Source: CAWAND01 sp963783335 (GTDB lineage Bacteria; Chloroflexota; Anaerolineae; Anaerolineales; E44-bin32). Taken from it: DNA of 64,000 nt. The notes under the pieces are model-generated. The model searched no databases. It had not been told where the DNA came from and was given only the letters and a program-made list of their open reading frames with translations. Below, one piece after another: positions 30,201 to 36,921 of this stretch. The DNA lies in assembly GCA_963783335.1 (NCBI GenBank), contig CAWAND010000010.1, positions 124,001 through 188,000 on the forward strand, given 5' to 3'. The position numbers and the translations under genes were made by a program. Within the stretch, counting starts at the first letter, position 1. Each line of letters opens with the position of its first letter.

Positions 30201-30413
30201 ATGGACGGCCTGGAGGCGTCTCGCCAGATCAACCGCCGCTGGACTCAGTCGGAGCGGCCCCGGATTGTGGCCATGACCGCCAACGCCATGCAGGGCGACC
30301 GCGAACGCTGTCTGGAAGCGGGCATGGACGACTACATCACCAAACCCATTCGGGTCCATGAGTTGATGGAAGCCCTCACCCGCGTGCCCGCCCGCGGCGG
30401 CGCCGACCGATGA
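21288..30413 (+). CDS. Giant hybrid histidine kinase: TPRs, ten GAF, two PAS, HisKA-HATPase, two receivers
   Basis: 3041 residues; ATG 21288 follows AAGAGG. Domains with rough positions: basic N terminus (MAKKKSSAKRAKP), TPR/helical-repeat region about 28-490, GAF1 533-690, GAF2 from 704, then units from about 875, 1050, 1222, 1400, 1578, 1755, 1920 and 2092 (GAF10 to about 2255). Units 2-7 start with variants of RAAELSFINSIQRALAS and are joined by ALENARLLDET-type helices. PAS1 and PAS2 (IVSWNPAAETLFGFT; IVSWNPAAEKLFGYT) span 2265-2505. The H-box FLATMSHEIRTPMNAVIGM lies near 2518, and the ATPase G-boxes are RDTGIGIPKDRMDRLFQSF and YGGTGLGLAIS. Receiver 1 (LVVDDNDTNRRIL, AILDMHMPEFDG) and receiver 2 (LLAEDNAVNQKL, VLMDVQMPEMDG) follow. 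No membrane segment, so it is cytoplasmic. It heads a four-gene operon; the ligands are unknown. Confidence 0.95.
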   Translation: MAKKKSSAKRAKPTARSTRSSAKAPRLDHELESLIKRADRAYNAFRHEEALEAYSEALAWKPAKALPLEERFRLLVRRADTFQALGNFEERAADVVSLEALAVKSGRADLLAEAAFRRADAASGLEDPQRTVRLAKKALKMARSAGERILEARALDALGTAYLFGLEQADQAREHLQRALELFGDNSEAYLSHAHAWVALAFLPGQEGAGSSERYALKGLDLVRQAGDQRIEARILNLLSIFANDAADKRRYAEQALALAQELDLRETTGQSFNHLSLLYLHMGLYETALDFIGRGVQIARQGLGRMTVSAFLESYARIAMALGDYASGEAAFLEALKIAEEGNQRSFIAYNSLGLGRLKLASGDLKAAARLMKRAADHFRELGQVSELPTALIALAEVRLAQNKWTSALDLALEAVGTLQSVREVNQDFPPQDVWWTYFQVLRAHPKNRKYLDTKDHSKGTLDDEAERALDRAFELAKSNVAEVTDTGLKRSYWNRVETNRSILLEIARQHAEEGWTSDVLSGNEPGNLQEQLQRMLDIGVRMNEMRDPDELSDFVMSQLVELTGAEDVALIFEDEKSQRTCLAQKGFASGVDPVAFARPLLDEAGRLSHAVIHQDVADFDSSKKARDVFASQSMIAVPLQTLGELKSYLYAANHTLFGPFSQADLTLISAFANQAAAALDNATLYSDLERRVEERTQALKDRAAELSFINSIQRALASNLDMSKIYQIVGDQLRKIFGTQVVTITSSDIKRGRTHFVYGYEKGEMYESLDVPLNSLYRWLLERNETFVRNGDLPEFVSEFRDFEIPAGEMPKSLVWVPIPHRSGDPSIESITIEDIDGERVFGDSDVRLLETLAGGMAVALENARLLDETRQRNAELSVINSIQEGLASELDIQDIFNLVGDKIQEVFDAQIVGILTYDPEDDKVNFRYAVERGQHFKIPTQAPSGFSRHIIRTGQSLVINEDMEAASKKYNAPVIAGEEIKSLIGVPLVVGDRVRGVISLQNIDREHAFSEADIRLLTTLASSMSVAIENARLFDQTNRLLDETSQRAAELSLINSIQRALSAQLEMASIYTTVIERLQSIFESQVVVIYSADLARHQMSLVAGFEKGHKVEPTIVPLNSLYERLISMDGTFVFNSDFPEFASQFDDYKVPGGELPRSIVGVPIPRSSDPQTVEIIGIQDIDGERTFTESDVRLLETLANSVGVALENARLLDETKERAAELSIINSVQQGLASKLDMQAIYDLVGDRIRDIFDAQVVHIRIYDPETDIMTYPYVLDRDERLDVPPTKIEGVGFSGEIIRTRQPIMINRDYKQRAKELGSYLLEGQKEWPKSVVWCPILSGDEVTGIVLVENFDREDVFSQRDVDLLTTLASSMSVALENARLFDETNRLLEETRQRAAELGIINNVGQALVKKLEFDAILELVGERLRDLFEADTAYIMLYDPETRWSHTAYYIDRGERIHLQPGTLKTGLNVTIVDTKEPLLLGTAKESEALGAVWIAAKGKQDSNQSFLGVPFFNGDEVAGVISVQSYQQHAYDQEDVRLLTTLASSMSVALENARLFEETNRLLDETRQRNAELAVINNIQEGLASKLDIQGIFDLVGDTIQEIFDAQVVSISTYDRKTNIEAPLYIIERGDRLQADPGAAFGFSARILDTLEPMLINEGVDELYPKLLEKYGSGVNVGEHVKSYLGVPLVIRQDPKGVISLQNIDREHAFSEPDLRLLTTIASSMSVALENARLFEETSRLLGETRQRNAELAAVNTISHALVAETEIGNLIQLVGEQVRTTFEADIAYVAMLDPRSDSIEFPYHHGEDMAPIRRGEGLASQILDSGKPLLLNRDIDSAAKELNTQRIGLRAASYLGVPIVSGRQAIGVISVQSTHDEDRFDEGDVNLLTTIAANAGAAIANARLYEETRQRASELAAINVIGRGLLSQMDLEKVIELVGQSITEIFGSDDFGIAILSEETNKITVPYVTSDGKRLAPLELAAGEGLVSVVSRTQRPLRLESWDEIEEYGTQKIHPEKQDELPPEYSWLGVPIMSGGEVSGVIFASRHRNSAFSDGDERLLSTIAANMGVAIRNAQLYAETERRAEELSTLNEIGREAVASLDLPSILDRMTLRAREMLRAETSAVILLDDDGTTLRPIAAAGAAADQVMNFAWQLGEGIIGDIVENGRAERVSDAAGDPRAVHIEGTEDAAPDEKIMVAPLFARETVIGAMAVWRGAGQDVFDGNDLSFLTGLSHQAGASIYNARLFDEVQREKLYSEAIVENNPVAIITTDLDAVIVSWNPAAETLFGFTADEAVGRGLDDLIANETLRPEAEAYTRQTLETGRFSAVMRRTRKDGSLVDLEAVVLPVIIGGQTVGFIAIYHDITELKRAEAALLQQKEYLEAVVLNSPVAIVTADQDAIIVSWNPAAEKLFGYTAAEAIGEDIDRLIADSNSTMHAEAVDFSQEAREGRLHVNTQRVRKDGTMVDVELLGVPVTVDGQQAGIIAIYHDITELKRATEEAEAANEAKSAFLATMSHEIRTPMNAVIGMSGLLLDTELSDEQHEFAEIIRSSSDALLAIINDILDFSKIEAGKMDLEYQPFDLRECVEGTLDLVAGRTFEKDLDLAYVIEDGTPTRIIGDVTRFRQILLNLLTNAVKFTDRGEVVVTIQAESSPPAEADTKGQEARKLHVAVRDTGIGIPKDRMDRLFQSFSQVDASTARKYGGTGLGLAISRRLTEMMGGTMWAESNPGEGATFHFTLMAQLAEDSAEAPAGLLNADPHLKGRRVLVVDDNDTNRRILSLQVKSWGMLPRDTHSPYQALEWVEAGEAFDVAILDMHMPEFDGLSLAREIRKHRDRETLPMILFTSLGRREVGGDDIDFSAYLTKPIKPSQLLDALSMVFAERPTRVERRADLAPALDTELGHKHPLRVLLAEDNAVNQKLALRLLAQMGYRADVAANGQEALDSLGRQTYDVVLMDVQMPEMDGLEASRQINRRWTQSERPRIVAMTANAMQGDRERCLEAGMDDYITKPIRVHELMEALTRVPARGGADR

Positions 30414-30426
30414 CAGGAAGGCCAGC

Positions 30427-30771
30427 GTGATCAATTCCGACGTGCTTCGAAGCCTACAGGACACCACCGACAGCGCCTTCGTTGTCGAGCTGATCGACAC
30501 GTATCTTGACGACTGTCCGGCCCTCTTGGACGGCATGCGCCAGGCGATGACCGACGGCGACGCGGAATCCTTCCGCCGGGCCGCCCACTCCCTCAAATCC
30601 AACAGTGCCACCTTGGGGGCTGAGGCGCTGGCTGAGACAGCCAGGACCCTCGAGATGAAAGCCAGGCAGGGGCAGCTGGACGACGTCGAAAAGGATCTGG
30701 AATCCGCCGCCGGCAAGTTCGCCGGCGTACGGGATGAATTGGAGGCCCACAAACATGCCCTCCAGCTCTAG
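30427..30771 (+). CDS. HPt histidine phosphotransfer protein
   Basis: 114 residues, all-helical. The phosphoacceptor motif is FRRAAHSLKSNSATLGAEAL with the conserved H-x-LK. It begins at GTG 30427 with AGGAAG upstream, 13 nt after the kinase stop, and overlaps the next gene by 17 nt. It is expected to carry phosphate from the kinase's receivers to the receiver of the adenylate cyclase (inference from order). Confidence 0.92.
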   Translation: MINSDVLRSLQDTTDSAFVVELIDTYLDDCPALLDGMRQAMTDGDAESFRRAAHSLKSNSATLGAEALAETARTLEMKARQGQLDDVEKDLESAAGKFAGVRDELEAHKHALQL

Positions 30772-31822
30772 ACCCGAACCTGGGCACCTGCTTGTCGTCG
30801 ATGACAACAAAGTCAACCGGCTGCTGATGGCGCGCGGCCTTCAGGAGCAGGGGCATGATGTCACCTTCGCTGAGAACGGCCGGCAGGCGCTTGACCTGCT
30901 GCATAAGGACACCTTCGACCTCGTGCTTCTGGACATCGAAATGCCCGAGATGGACGGCTTCCAGGTCCTCAAATCGGTGACCTCCGATCCGGCGCTCCGC
31001 CACATTCCCGTCGTCGTAGCTTCGGCGATGGATGAGGTCGACAGCGTGGTCAGGTGCATCGAGATGGGTGCCGAGGACTACCTATCCAAGCCCATCAACC
31101 TGGTGCTCCTCAAGGCCCGCGTTAACGCCAGTCTGGAGAAGAAGCGCCTGAGGGATCAGCAGCGCGAGCTCATCAGCCGTTTCGCCACATCTGAGGTGGC
31201 CGAAGATCTGCTCACCTCCGGATTCAGCTTGGGGGGCAAACTGGTCGAGGCGAGTGTCATGTTCTCAGATATCCGATCCTTCACCAGCATCGTTGAGTTG
31301 CATACACCGGAAGAGGTCATCGACCTGCTCAACACCTACTACACGCTGATGTTCGACGCCATCACCAGCCATGGTGGCATAGTCAACCAGATGGAAGGCG
31401 ATGGTTTGATGGCGATCTTCGGCGCCCCAATCCCCCATCCCGATCACCGGCAGCGGGCGGTGCAGGCGGCGCTGGAGATGGTCGAAATGATCGAGCTGCT
31501 GAACCAAGAACAGGCGGTGCAAAGCCAAACCCATCTTCACATCGGCGTGGGCATCGCCTCGGGCAAGGTGATTGCCGGATTCACAGGCACCGTGGCCCGT
31601 GCCACTTACACGTGTGTCGGCGACACGGTCAACCTGGCGGCGCGCCTCGAAGAGCACACCAAAGCCATCGACAAGCCGATCCTGATCGACAAGGCCACTC
31701 GCGAGGGTTTGCCCGCCATTGTGGCGCTGGCCGATTGCGGCCCGGTGGACATTCGCGGTCTTTCGTCCCCGGTGGAAGTGTTCTGCGTGACCGCCCGCCA
31801 ATCGACCCACACCGATGCCTGA
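30755..31822 (+). CDS. Response regulator with class III adenylate/guanylate cyclase output
   Basis: 355 residues. The N-terminal receiver has LLVVDDNKVNRLLMARGL, phosphoacceptor VLLDIEMPEMDG, VVVASAMDEVDS and the lysine motif YLSKPIN. A short helical linker (KKRLRDQQRELISRFATSEV) joins the class III cyclase domain: metal Asp in VMFSDIRSFTSIVELH, second Asp in NQMEGDGLMAIFG, and the transition-state Asn/Arg in GDTVNLAARLEEHT. ATG 30755 has GGAGG nine bases upstream; a longer start at 30734 is less likely. Phosphorylation should control cAMP (or cGMP) production. The downstream partner has a cNMP-binding domain. Confidence 0.93.
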   Translation: MPSSSRPEPGHLLVVDDNKVNRLLMARGLQEQGHDVTFAENGRQALDLLHKDTFDLVLLDIEMPEMDGFQVLKSVTSDPALRHIPVVVASAMDEVDSVVRCIEMGAEDYLSKPINLVLLKARVNASLEKKRLRDQQRELISRFATSEVAEDLLTSGFSLGGKLVEASVMFSDIRSFTSIVELHTPEEVIDLLNTYYTLMFDAITSHGGIVNQMEGDGLMAIFGAPIPHPDHRQRAVQAALEMVEMIELLNQEQAVQSQTHLHIGVGIASGKVIAGFTGTVARATYTCVGDTVNLAARLEEHTKAIDKPILIDKATREGLPAIVALADCGPVDIRGLSSPVEVFCVTARQSTHTDA

Positions 31823-33074
31823 AACCGGCCCGCTCAGCCGGACGCTGCGCGGCGTCCCGCTCTTCGCCACCCTCCCGCCCGGCGAGCTCCAAGGCTTGGT
31901 GAGCAGTTCCAAGACCCGTCGGGTGCCACCGGGCGAGGTCATCATTCGTGAAGGATTTCACAAGGACGGCTTCTTTGTCTTGCTGCGCGGTGAGGCCGAG
32001 GTGGTCAAAGCCATGGACACGCCCGACGAGCGGTCGCTCGGGATCAGCCGCCAGGGCGACTTGATCGGCGAGATGGCGCTGTTCAAGCCGGATGGGTCGC
32101 ACAGCGCGAGCGTGGTGGCCCGAACCGGAGTGACGCTGCTCGAGCTGACCAAGGCCGACCTGGATGATCTCCTGCTGCGCCATCCAGCGATGGCCCAGTC
32201 GGTGATCCGCATGCTGACCGAGCGGCTGAGTCATTCCGAAGATCAGACCGTTGAAGACCTACGCGAAAAGAACCGCCAGCTCAGCCAGGCCTATGAGGAA
32301 CTCAAGGCAGCCCAGGCCCAGATCATCGAGAAGGGAAAACTGGAGCGGGAGCTGGAGGTGGCGCGCGGCATCCAGACCAGCCTGCTCCCGACGGGTGTGC
32401 CCCAGGTGCCGGGGTACAATTTCGCCGGTTACATTGCCCCAGCCAGCGCGGTGGGCGGGGATTTCTATGATTTCATCCCCCGGGCAGACGGCCGGCTGGG
32501 GATCGCCGTGGGGGACGTCTCCGACCATGGCGTGCCGTCGGCTTTGATGATGGCCCAATCCGTGGCCCTTCTGCGTTCCGAGGCCCGGCGGGGGGTATCA
32601 CCAGAGGAGACCCTGACGGCGATCAACCACGAGATGCTGGCGCGCGACCACATGGGGATGTTCCTGACCGCACTGTACGGCATCCTCGACCCCAAGACAG
32701 GTCGCTTCGCCTACGCCCGCGCCGGCCACAACCTGCCCCTGCTGATGGATGCAGAAGGTCTGGTCAGCGAGCTTCCGCATGGCCCCGGCCAACCGCTGGG
32801 GCTGGTTGAATCCCCGGCCATCGATCTGGGCAGCGTCGAGATCGCCCCGGGGAGACTGTTGCTGCTGTACACTGACGGCGTCACCGAGAGTGTCGATGAG
32901 TCCGGCGACCTGTTTGGCATCGAGCGGACCCAACAGGTGTTAGCCGACTTCGGTCCGTCAGCGTCTGCCGAAGACGTTTGTCAGGGGCTGCATGCCGTCC
33001 TGCGCAAGTTTCGGGGGGCTGCCCCTCAGGCCGACGACGTCACCTCGCTGGCGATCAAGGCCGTACTCGCCTGA
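31815..33074 (+). CDS. Cyclic-nucleotide-binding domain fused to PP2C-type (RsbU/SpoIIE) phosphatase
   Basis: 419 residues. Residues about 10-135 form a cNMP-binding beta-barrel (LFATLPPGELQGLV, GFFVLLRGEAEVVK, LIGEMALFKPDGSHSASVVA; the phosphate-binding cassette resembles GEMAL-x5-RSA but with SAS where Arg is usual). A coiled coil (about 145-185) leads to the PP2C domain: GGDFYDFIPRADGRLGIAVG, VSDHGVPSALMMAQ, LLLYTDGVTESVDE and QADDVTSLAIKAV supply the metal Asp residues. It overlaps the cyclase stop by 8 nt. The arrangement implies that cAMP made by the neighbour gates dephosphorylation of an unseen target such as an anti-anti-sigma factor. The variant cassette leaves cNMP binding uncertain. 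Confidence 0.92.
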   Translation: MPETGPLSRTLRGVPLFATLPPGELQGLVSSSKTRRVPPGEVIIREGFHKDGFFVLLRGEAEVVKAMDTPDERSLGISRQGDLIGEMALFKPDGSHSASVVARTGVTLLELTKADLDDLLLRHPAMAQSVIRMLTERLSHSEDQTVEDLREKNRQLSQAYEELKAAQAQIIEKGKLERELEVARGIQTSLLPTGVPQVPGYNFAGYIAPASAVGGDFYDFIPRADGRLGIAVGDVSDHGVPSALMMAQSVALLRSEARRGVSPEETLTAINHEMLARDHMGMFLTALYGILDPKTGRFAYARAGHNLPLLMDAEGLVSELPHGPGQPLGLVESPAIDLGSVEIAPGRLLLLYTDGVTESVDESGDLFGIERTQQVLADFGPSASAEDVCQGLHAVLRKFRGAAPQADDVTSLAIKAVLA

Positions 33075-33100
33075 CTGGCCTTCACCGACGTCCACCTTCG

Positions 33101-33130
33101 TTGACGCACGTCCTCGCTGGATGATACAAT
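33101..33130 (+). promoter_or_regulatory. tRNA-Lys promoter
   Basis: TTGACG, an 18-bp spacer and TACAAT end 9 nt before the mature tRNA 5' end. Confidence 0.7.
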
Positions 33131-33139
33131 CCACCCCGC

Positions 33140-33212
33140 GCGCCGTTAGCTCAATTGGCAGAGCAGGGGCCTTTTAAGCCCAAGGTTGTGGGTTCGATTC
33201 CCTCACGGCGCA
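33140..33212 (+). tRNA. tRNA-Lys (anticodon UUU)
   Basis: Seven-pair acceptor stem GCGCCGT/ACGGCGC with discriminator A, D-arm GCTC/GAGC, anticodon loop CTTTTAA and T-loop TTCGATT. CCA is not encoded. Two stem mismatches (first anticodon-stem pair G-A and a T-T in the T-stem) are visible; they may be natural or sequence errors. Confidence 0.93.
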
Positions 33213-33529
33213 CTTCCCGTTGACCCCCCAGCCCCGCCACCCGGCGGGGCCGTCTTTGACGCCTCCTTTTGAGCTTGTGAAGAAATTCTCTAACTTGACC
33301 TGGGCCGTTCCAGGGTGGACAATAGCATATGGACCATTAAGTCCCCCGCCTTCGGCCGCCAATTCGCCGCCTCAAGGCGAGCCGAACCCACCGCCCCTAT
33401 TGCCAACCTCGGCCCAGGGGCGGTTTGGCGCCTGCACGGTCCACCGTCACGTCCTGATATATTCCCTGGCCTGTTCCGGACTTTCCAAATCGACCCGCAC
33501 CTGCTATCTTTGCAGTCTTCCCCGTGACT
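33213..33529. other. Gap after tRNA-Lys with terminator and a promoter for the decayed glycosyltransferase
   Basis: Beyond the tRNA terminator, TTGACC (33295-33300), a 17-bp spacer and GACAAT (33318-33323) form a plausible promoter, with a half CRP-like site TTGTGAAG just upstream (near 33276). No credible gene is seen. Confidence 0.4.
33231..33257 (+). terminator. Terminator after tRNA-Lys
   Basis: An 8-bp stem GCCCCGCC/GGCGGGGC with loop ACCC is followed by CGTCTTT, 19 nt after the tRNA. Confidence 0.7.
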
Positions 33530-33613
33530 CCTCGAACGGTAGAAGGATGCCAACTTGCTAGAGCGTTGGATGGACACCGCGCGCAGGAACAAACTGGCAG
33601 CGATCGAACTGGG
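33530..33613 (+). repeat. Direct repeat, copy 1 (5' end of glycosyltransferase genes)
   Basis: About 84 bp covering the ribosome-binding site and the first ~20 codons are identical to 35263-35346, 1733 bp downstream; similarity falls sharply after it. Confidence 0.85.
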
Positions 33614-35114
33614 GCTGCTCTTGGCCACCGCCATCACCCTGCGATTCATCAACCTTGGCTACTCCGATTTCCAAGGCGACGAAATCAGCGCCATTTGCCA
33701 CCCTTCCCACTTCAGCTCCCTTATCAAGTTTCTCGGCTACCTGCTTGGACAGCAGAAGGGCCCAGTCCAGTATCTCATCACCTGCGCCATATGGCCTGGT
33801 CGATCCTGCCTTCTCCAGCGAACTCCTACTCAGACTGCCCTTCGCAGCTGGCCAATGTCCTCTCCATAGTTTGCCTGTTCTTCATGCATCGAAGCTTGTT
33901 CGACTTCAACAGTGCCATCTTCGGCACGTTTCTGGTGGCCGCAAACGGAATGTTCGTCGCCTTTGGCCGAATCGTCCAGTACCAGTCATTCGTCATTCTG
34001 GGTGTTTCGGCATCGCTTCTATTCTTGGTGCTCGCCATCAAGCGAGATCGATGGAGGCTGCCCGGCCTCTACCTCGGCTATGCCACGGCAGCCGGTGCCT
34101 TGCTGGCCCACTTCGACGCCGTTTTCATCATCCCACCGCTTGCCGTGCTGACGGTCTACTGGTGGCAAACGCTCGGCAGCACCCCGGAGCGCGAAGAATG
34201 GCACTGGCATCTCCTGACGGCAATTGCCGTTGCTGCGCTCCCACTATTGCTTTTCTACACCGAGTATGCCCACCGCATAAGCCAATCTTCGCTGCAATAC
34301 TGGGCCAATCGTATCACTGGATCGCCAACTAACTCGCTCACAACCGCCTCATATTACGCTCCGGGCGTGTTCGTGTGGGTTAGCCTTGGCAGCGGCCATT
34401 GGCGCTGCTCCGGGTCAGATGGAATCTGGGCTGGCAGATGATGTTGTCCTGGCTCATTCCACCCCTTGCCTTCTTTGAGCTCTTTTTCGGGGACTCAAGG
34501 ACTCACATCTATGCATATGTCCTGCCACTCACTCTAGTTGCGGGCCTCGGCCTTGCGGGGGTGGCGGCCTGGATCAAACGTCATTGGGGAACCCTAGCTG
34601 GCCAAGCAGCACGAGCAGGAATTCTGATCTTCCTGGTCCTCGACGGCTACGCCAGCTACGATTTGTTGATCGATCATTCGGTCGAGTATCCTTGGCAACC
34701 AAAGACGGTCCTAGGGATCAACATGCCTGGGGGCAATCTTGGCGGCCACTTTTGGCTTTCCCATACGACCGCCAATGGCGTGACATCGGCGCATGGTTTG
34801 CGGCACAACCCGGCCAAGAGCAAGTGTTGACCACCAATGAAAAACTCTCTATCGCCGGGTTCTATCTGCCCGATACCGTCCATTTCAAGTACATCTGGCG
34901 CGACGCCCCGAAGCGGCTCCCAGAGGGCGATCGCATCTACTTCCTGCTTATACGTCATCCTCAGAGCTGGGTCGACCAGCTTTGGGGAAGAACCTTTGAT
35001 CAGTGGCACATGAAATTCGAGCCGGCAGCCGATTTTACCAACGACAGCGGCGAAGTCGTCGCATCGGTATATCTGATCAGCATGGAACAGTATCGATCAG
35101 CGGCCGAGAAATAG
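33555..35114 (+). pseudogene. Decayed GT-C (ArnT/PMT-like) glycosyltransferase, paralogue of the next gene
   Basis: The translation matches the intact downstream gene along its full length but only by switching frame about four times: near 33790 (ITCAIW to GLVDPAFSSELLLRLPF), near 33850 (to ANVLSIVCLFF), near 34385 (to ALLRVRWNLGWQMMLSWLIP) and near 34750 (to FPYDRQWRDIGAWF). The frame is closed by the stop at 35112-35114 after MEQYRSAAEK. Start TTG 33555 and its AAGGA site are identical to those of the intact copy. Four shifts in 1.5 kb beside an error-free neighbour suggest genuine decay after duplication, although sequence error occurs elsewhere in this window. Confidence 0.8.
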
Positions 35115-35262
35115 CGCGGCGCGGAAGTCGCACATCAGTCTTGTAATAGGGTAGTCCGTTGCCGACAGAACATGAGACGTTGCCTTTGGGACACTCAATG
35201 CCGGGTAGACAACCGAACCGAAAAGGTCCTAACGGAGCGGCACCCGCTGTTTCCACAAGACC

Positions 35263-35346
35263 CCTCGAACGGTAGAAGGATGCCAACTTGCTAGAGCGTT
35301 GGATGGACACCGCGCGCAGGAACAAACTGGCAGCGATCGAACTGGG
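35263..35346 (+). repeat. Direct repeat, copy 2 (5' end of glycosyltransferase genes)
   Basis: Identical to 33530-33613. Conservation of exactly the translation-initiation region suggests recent gene conversion or an unequal recombination junction. Confidence 0.85.
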
Positions 35347-36841
35347 TCTGCTCTTGGCGGCCGCCATCACCCTGCGCTTCGCCAACCTCGGTTATTCCAA
35401 CCTCCAGGGCGATGAAATCAAGGCCTTGTGCTACCCGGGCCACTTCACATCGGTGGTCAAACTCATCGCGTTCTTGTTGACTCAGCGTCGAGGGCCGGTC
35501 GAGTTCATCGTAACCTGCGCCGTGGGCCTGATTGATCCGTCCTTCTCCAGCGAACTCCTGCTGAGGCTGCCGTTTGCATTCGCCAACTTGCTCGGGATCG
35601 CCTGCCTGTTTGGGCTGGCCTGGATCCTCTTCAACCGCCAGACCGCCGTTTACGCCGGGTTTCTGCTGGCTGCCAACGGTCTTTTCGTGGCCTTTGGCCG
35701 GATCGTCCAATACCAGTCATTCGTCATCCTGGGGGTCTCGGCTGCGCTTCTGGGCATGACACTGGCCGTGGAACGTGACCGGTGGAGGGTTCCCGGCCTC
35801 TACCTGGGTTTCGTGGCCGCCGCGTGCGCCCTGTTGGTCCACTTCGACGCCGGCTTCGTATTGCCGCCGCTGGCGCTGCTGACGGTCCATTGGTGGCTCC
35901 GTGCGCGCCATCGCCCTGATTCCCGGCGGCTGGCATGGCACCTCGCCGGGGCATCGGCGCTGGCTGTGGTCCTGGTCGGCGGTTTCTACCTCGAGTATGC
36001 CGCTCACCTGGGATCGTTTCAGGTCGGCTACTGGGAAGACCGCTTGTCCGGCCCCGCCACCGACACGCTTCGCGTTGCAAGCTACTACAATCCAGCCCCC
36101 TTTGTCTGGTTCACCCTGGCCGCTGCCGGCCTGGGCCTGACTGGAATCCGCCGGAACCTTGGCTGGCAGGTGCTCGCGGTGTGGCTGATCCCCCCATTGC
36201 TGTTCATGGAGGTTCTTTTCAGCGATTCGGGAACCCATGCCTATACCTACTTCCTTCCTCTGCTCCTGATCGCCGGCATCGGACTGACCAGGGCGGTACG
36301 GTGGATCCAAGGCCGGTTTGGTCCGTGGGGATTCAGAACTGCTCGCACGATCGTCCTTACCGTGCTGCTCCTGAACGTGTATGCCAGCTACATGCTATTT
36401 GTTGACCATACCCCCGAGTACCCCTGGTGGCCGAAGACAGTGCTCGGCACGACTCTGCCCGGCGGCCACCCTATGAACATCTTTGGCTTCCCCTACAACA
36501 GGGCGTGGCGCGCCGTGGAGAATTGGTTCGCGCCCCTCTCAGGTGAGAACAAGGTGGTGGTCACCAACGAGAAACCAGTGATCGCTTCCTTCTATCTGCC
36601 GAGCAGCATACGCTACGACTTCCGGTGGAGCCGCCCACCTGAGAGGTTGCCCAAGGCCAAGGGTCTCTACTTCGTGGTCGTCGATCACCCACAAAGCGGG
36701 ATGGATCAATTGTGGGGCTGGACGGCGGCCGAATGGCGGGCCAACCTCACGCCGATTCAGACCTTCTCCGATGGCCAAGAGCGGCCGGTAGCTTGGATTT
36801 ACTTCTTGACCGAAGAACAGCGCGCCGAAATCTTTCGCTGA
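35288..36841 (+). CDS. GT-C family integral membrane glycosyltransferase (ArnT/PMT-like, GT39/GT83 type)
   Basis: 517 residues with about ten to twelve transmembrane helices. The first external loop has the catalytic-type acidic motif NLQGDEIKALCYPGHF. Later landmarks are SSELLLRLPFAFANLLGIAC, GRIVQYQSFVILGVSAALLG and a C-terminal soluble region (about 385-517). Such enzymes transfer a sugar from a polyprenyl-phosphate donor onto lipid or protein outside the membrane; the acceptor is unknown. TTG 35288 is preceded by AAGGA with 7-nt spacing; ATG 35303 is the alternative. It is the working copy beside a decayed paralogue. Confidence 0.85.
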   Translation: MLERWMDTARRNKLAAIELGLLLAAAITLRFANLGYSNLQGDEIKALCYPGHFTSVVKLIAFLLTQRRGPVEFIVTCAVGLIDPSFSSELLLRLPFAFANLLGIACLFGLAWILFNRQTAVYAGFLLAANGLFVAFGRIVQYQSFVILGVSAALLGMTLAVERDRWRVPGLYLGFVAAACALLVHFDAGFVLPPLALLTVHWWLRARHRPDSRRLAWHLAGASALAVVLVGGFYLEYAAHLGSFQVGYWEDRLSGPATDTLRVASYYNPAPFVWFTLAAAGLGLTGIRRNLGWQVLAVWLIPPLLFMEVLFSDSGTHAYTYFLPLLLIAGIGLTRAVRWIQGRFGPWGFRTARTIVLTVLLLNVYASYMLFVDHTPEYPWWPKTVLGTTLPGGHPMNIFGFPYNRAWRAVENWFAPLSGENKVVVTNEKPVIASFYLPSSIRYDFRWSRPPERLPKAKGLYFVVVDHPQSGMDQLWGWTAAEWRANLTPIQTFSDGQERPVAWIYFLTEEQRAEIFR

Positions 36842-36857
36842 CCCTTCCGGTCGGACT

Positions 36858-36884
36858 TGTCGATTTCTTCATCTCCCGTTCGTT
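36858..36884 (+). promoter_or_regulatory. Candidate ECF-sigma promoter of the DGPF/SRPBCC operon
   Basis: TGTCGA (36858-36863), a 17-bp spacer and CGTT (36881-36884) lie 38 nt upstream of the SRPBCC gene. TGTCGA with a CG-type -10 is the motif I recall for ECF42 sigma factors, and an ECF42-like factor is encoded three genes downstream. Confidence 0.4.
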
Positions 36885-36921
36885 AACCCCCTGTAACTCA
36901 TTCTCGACTGGGAGGGAACCG

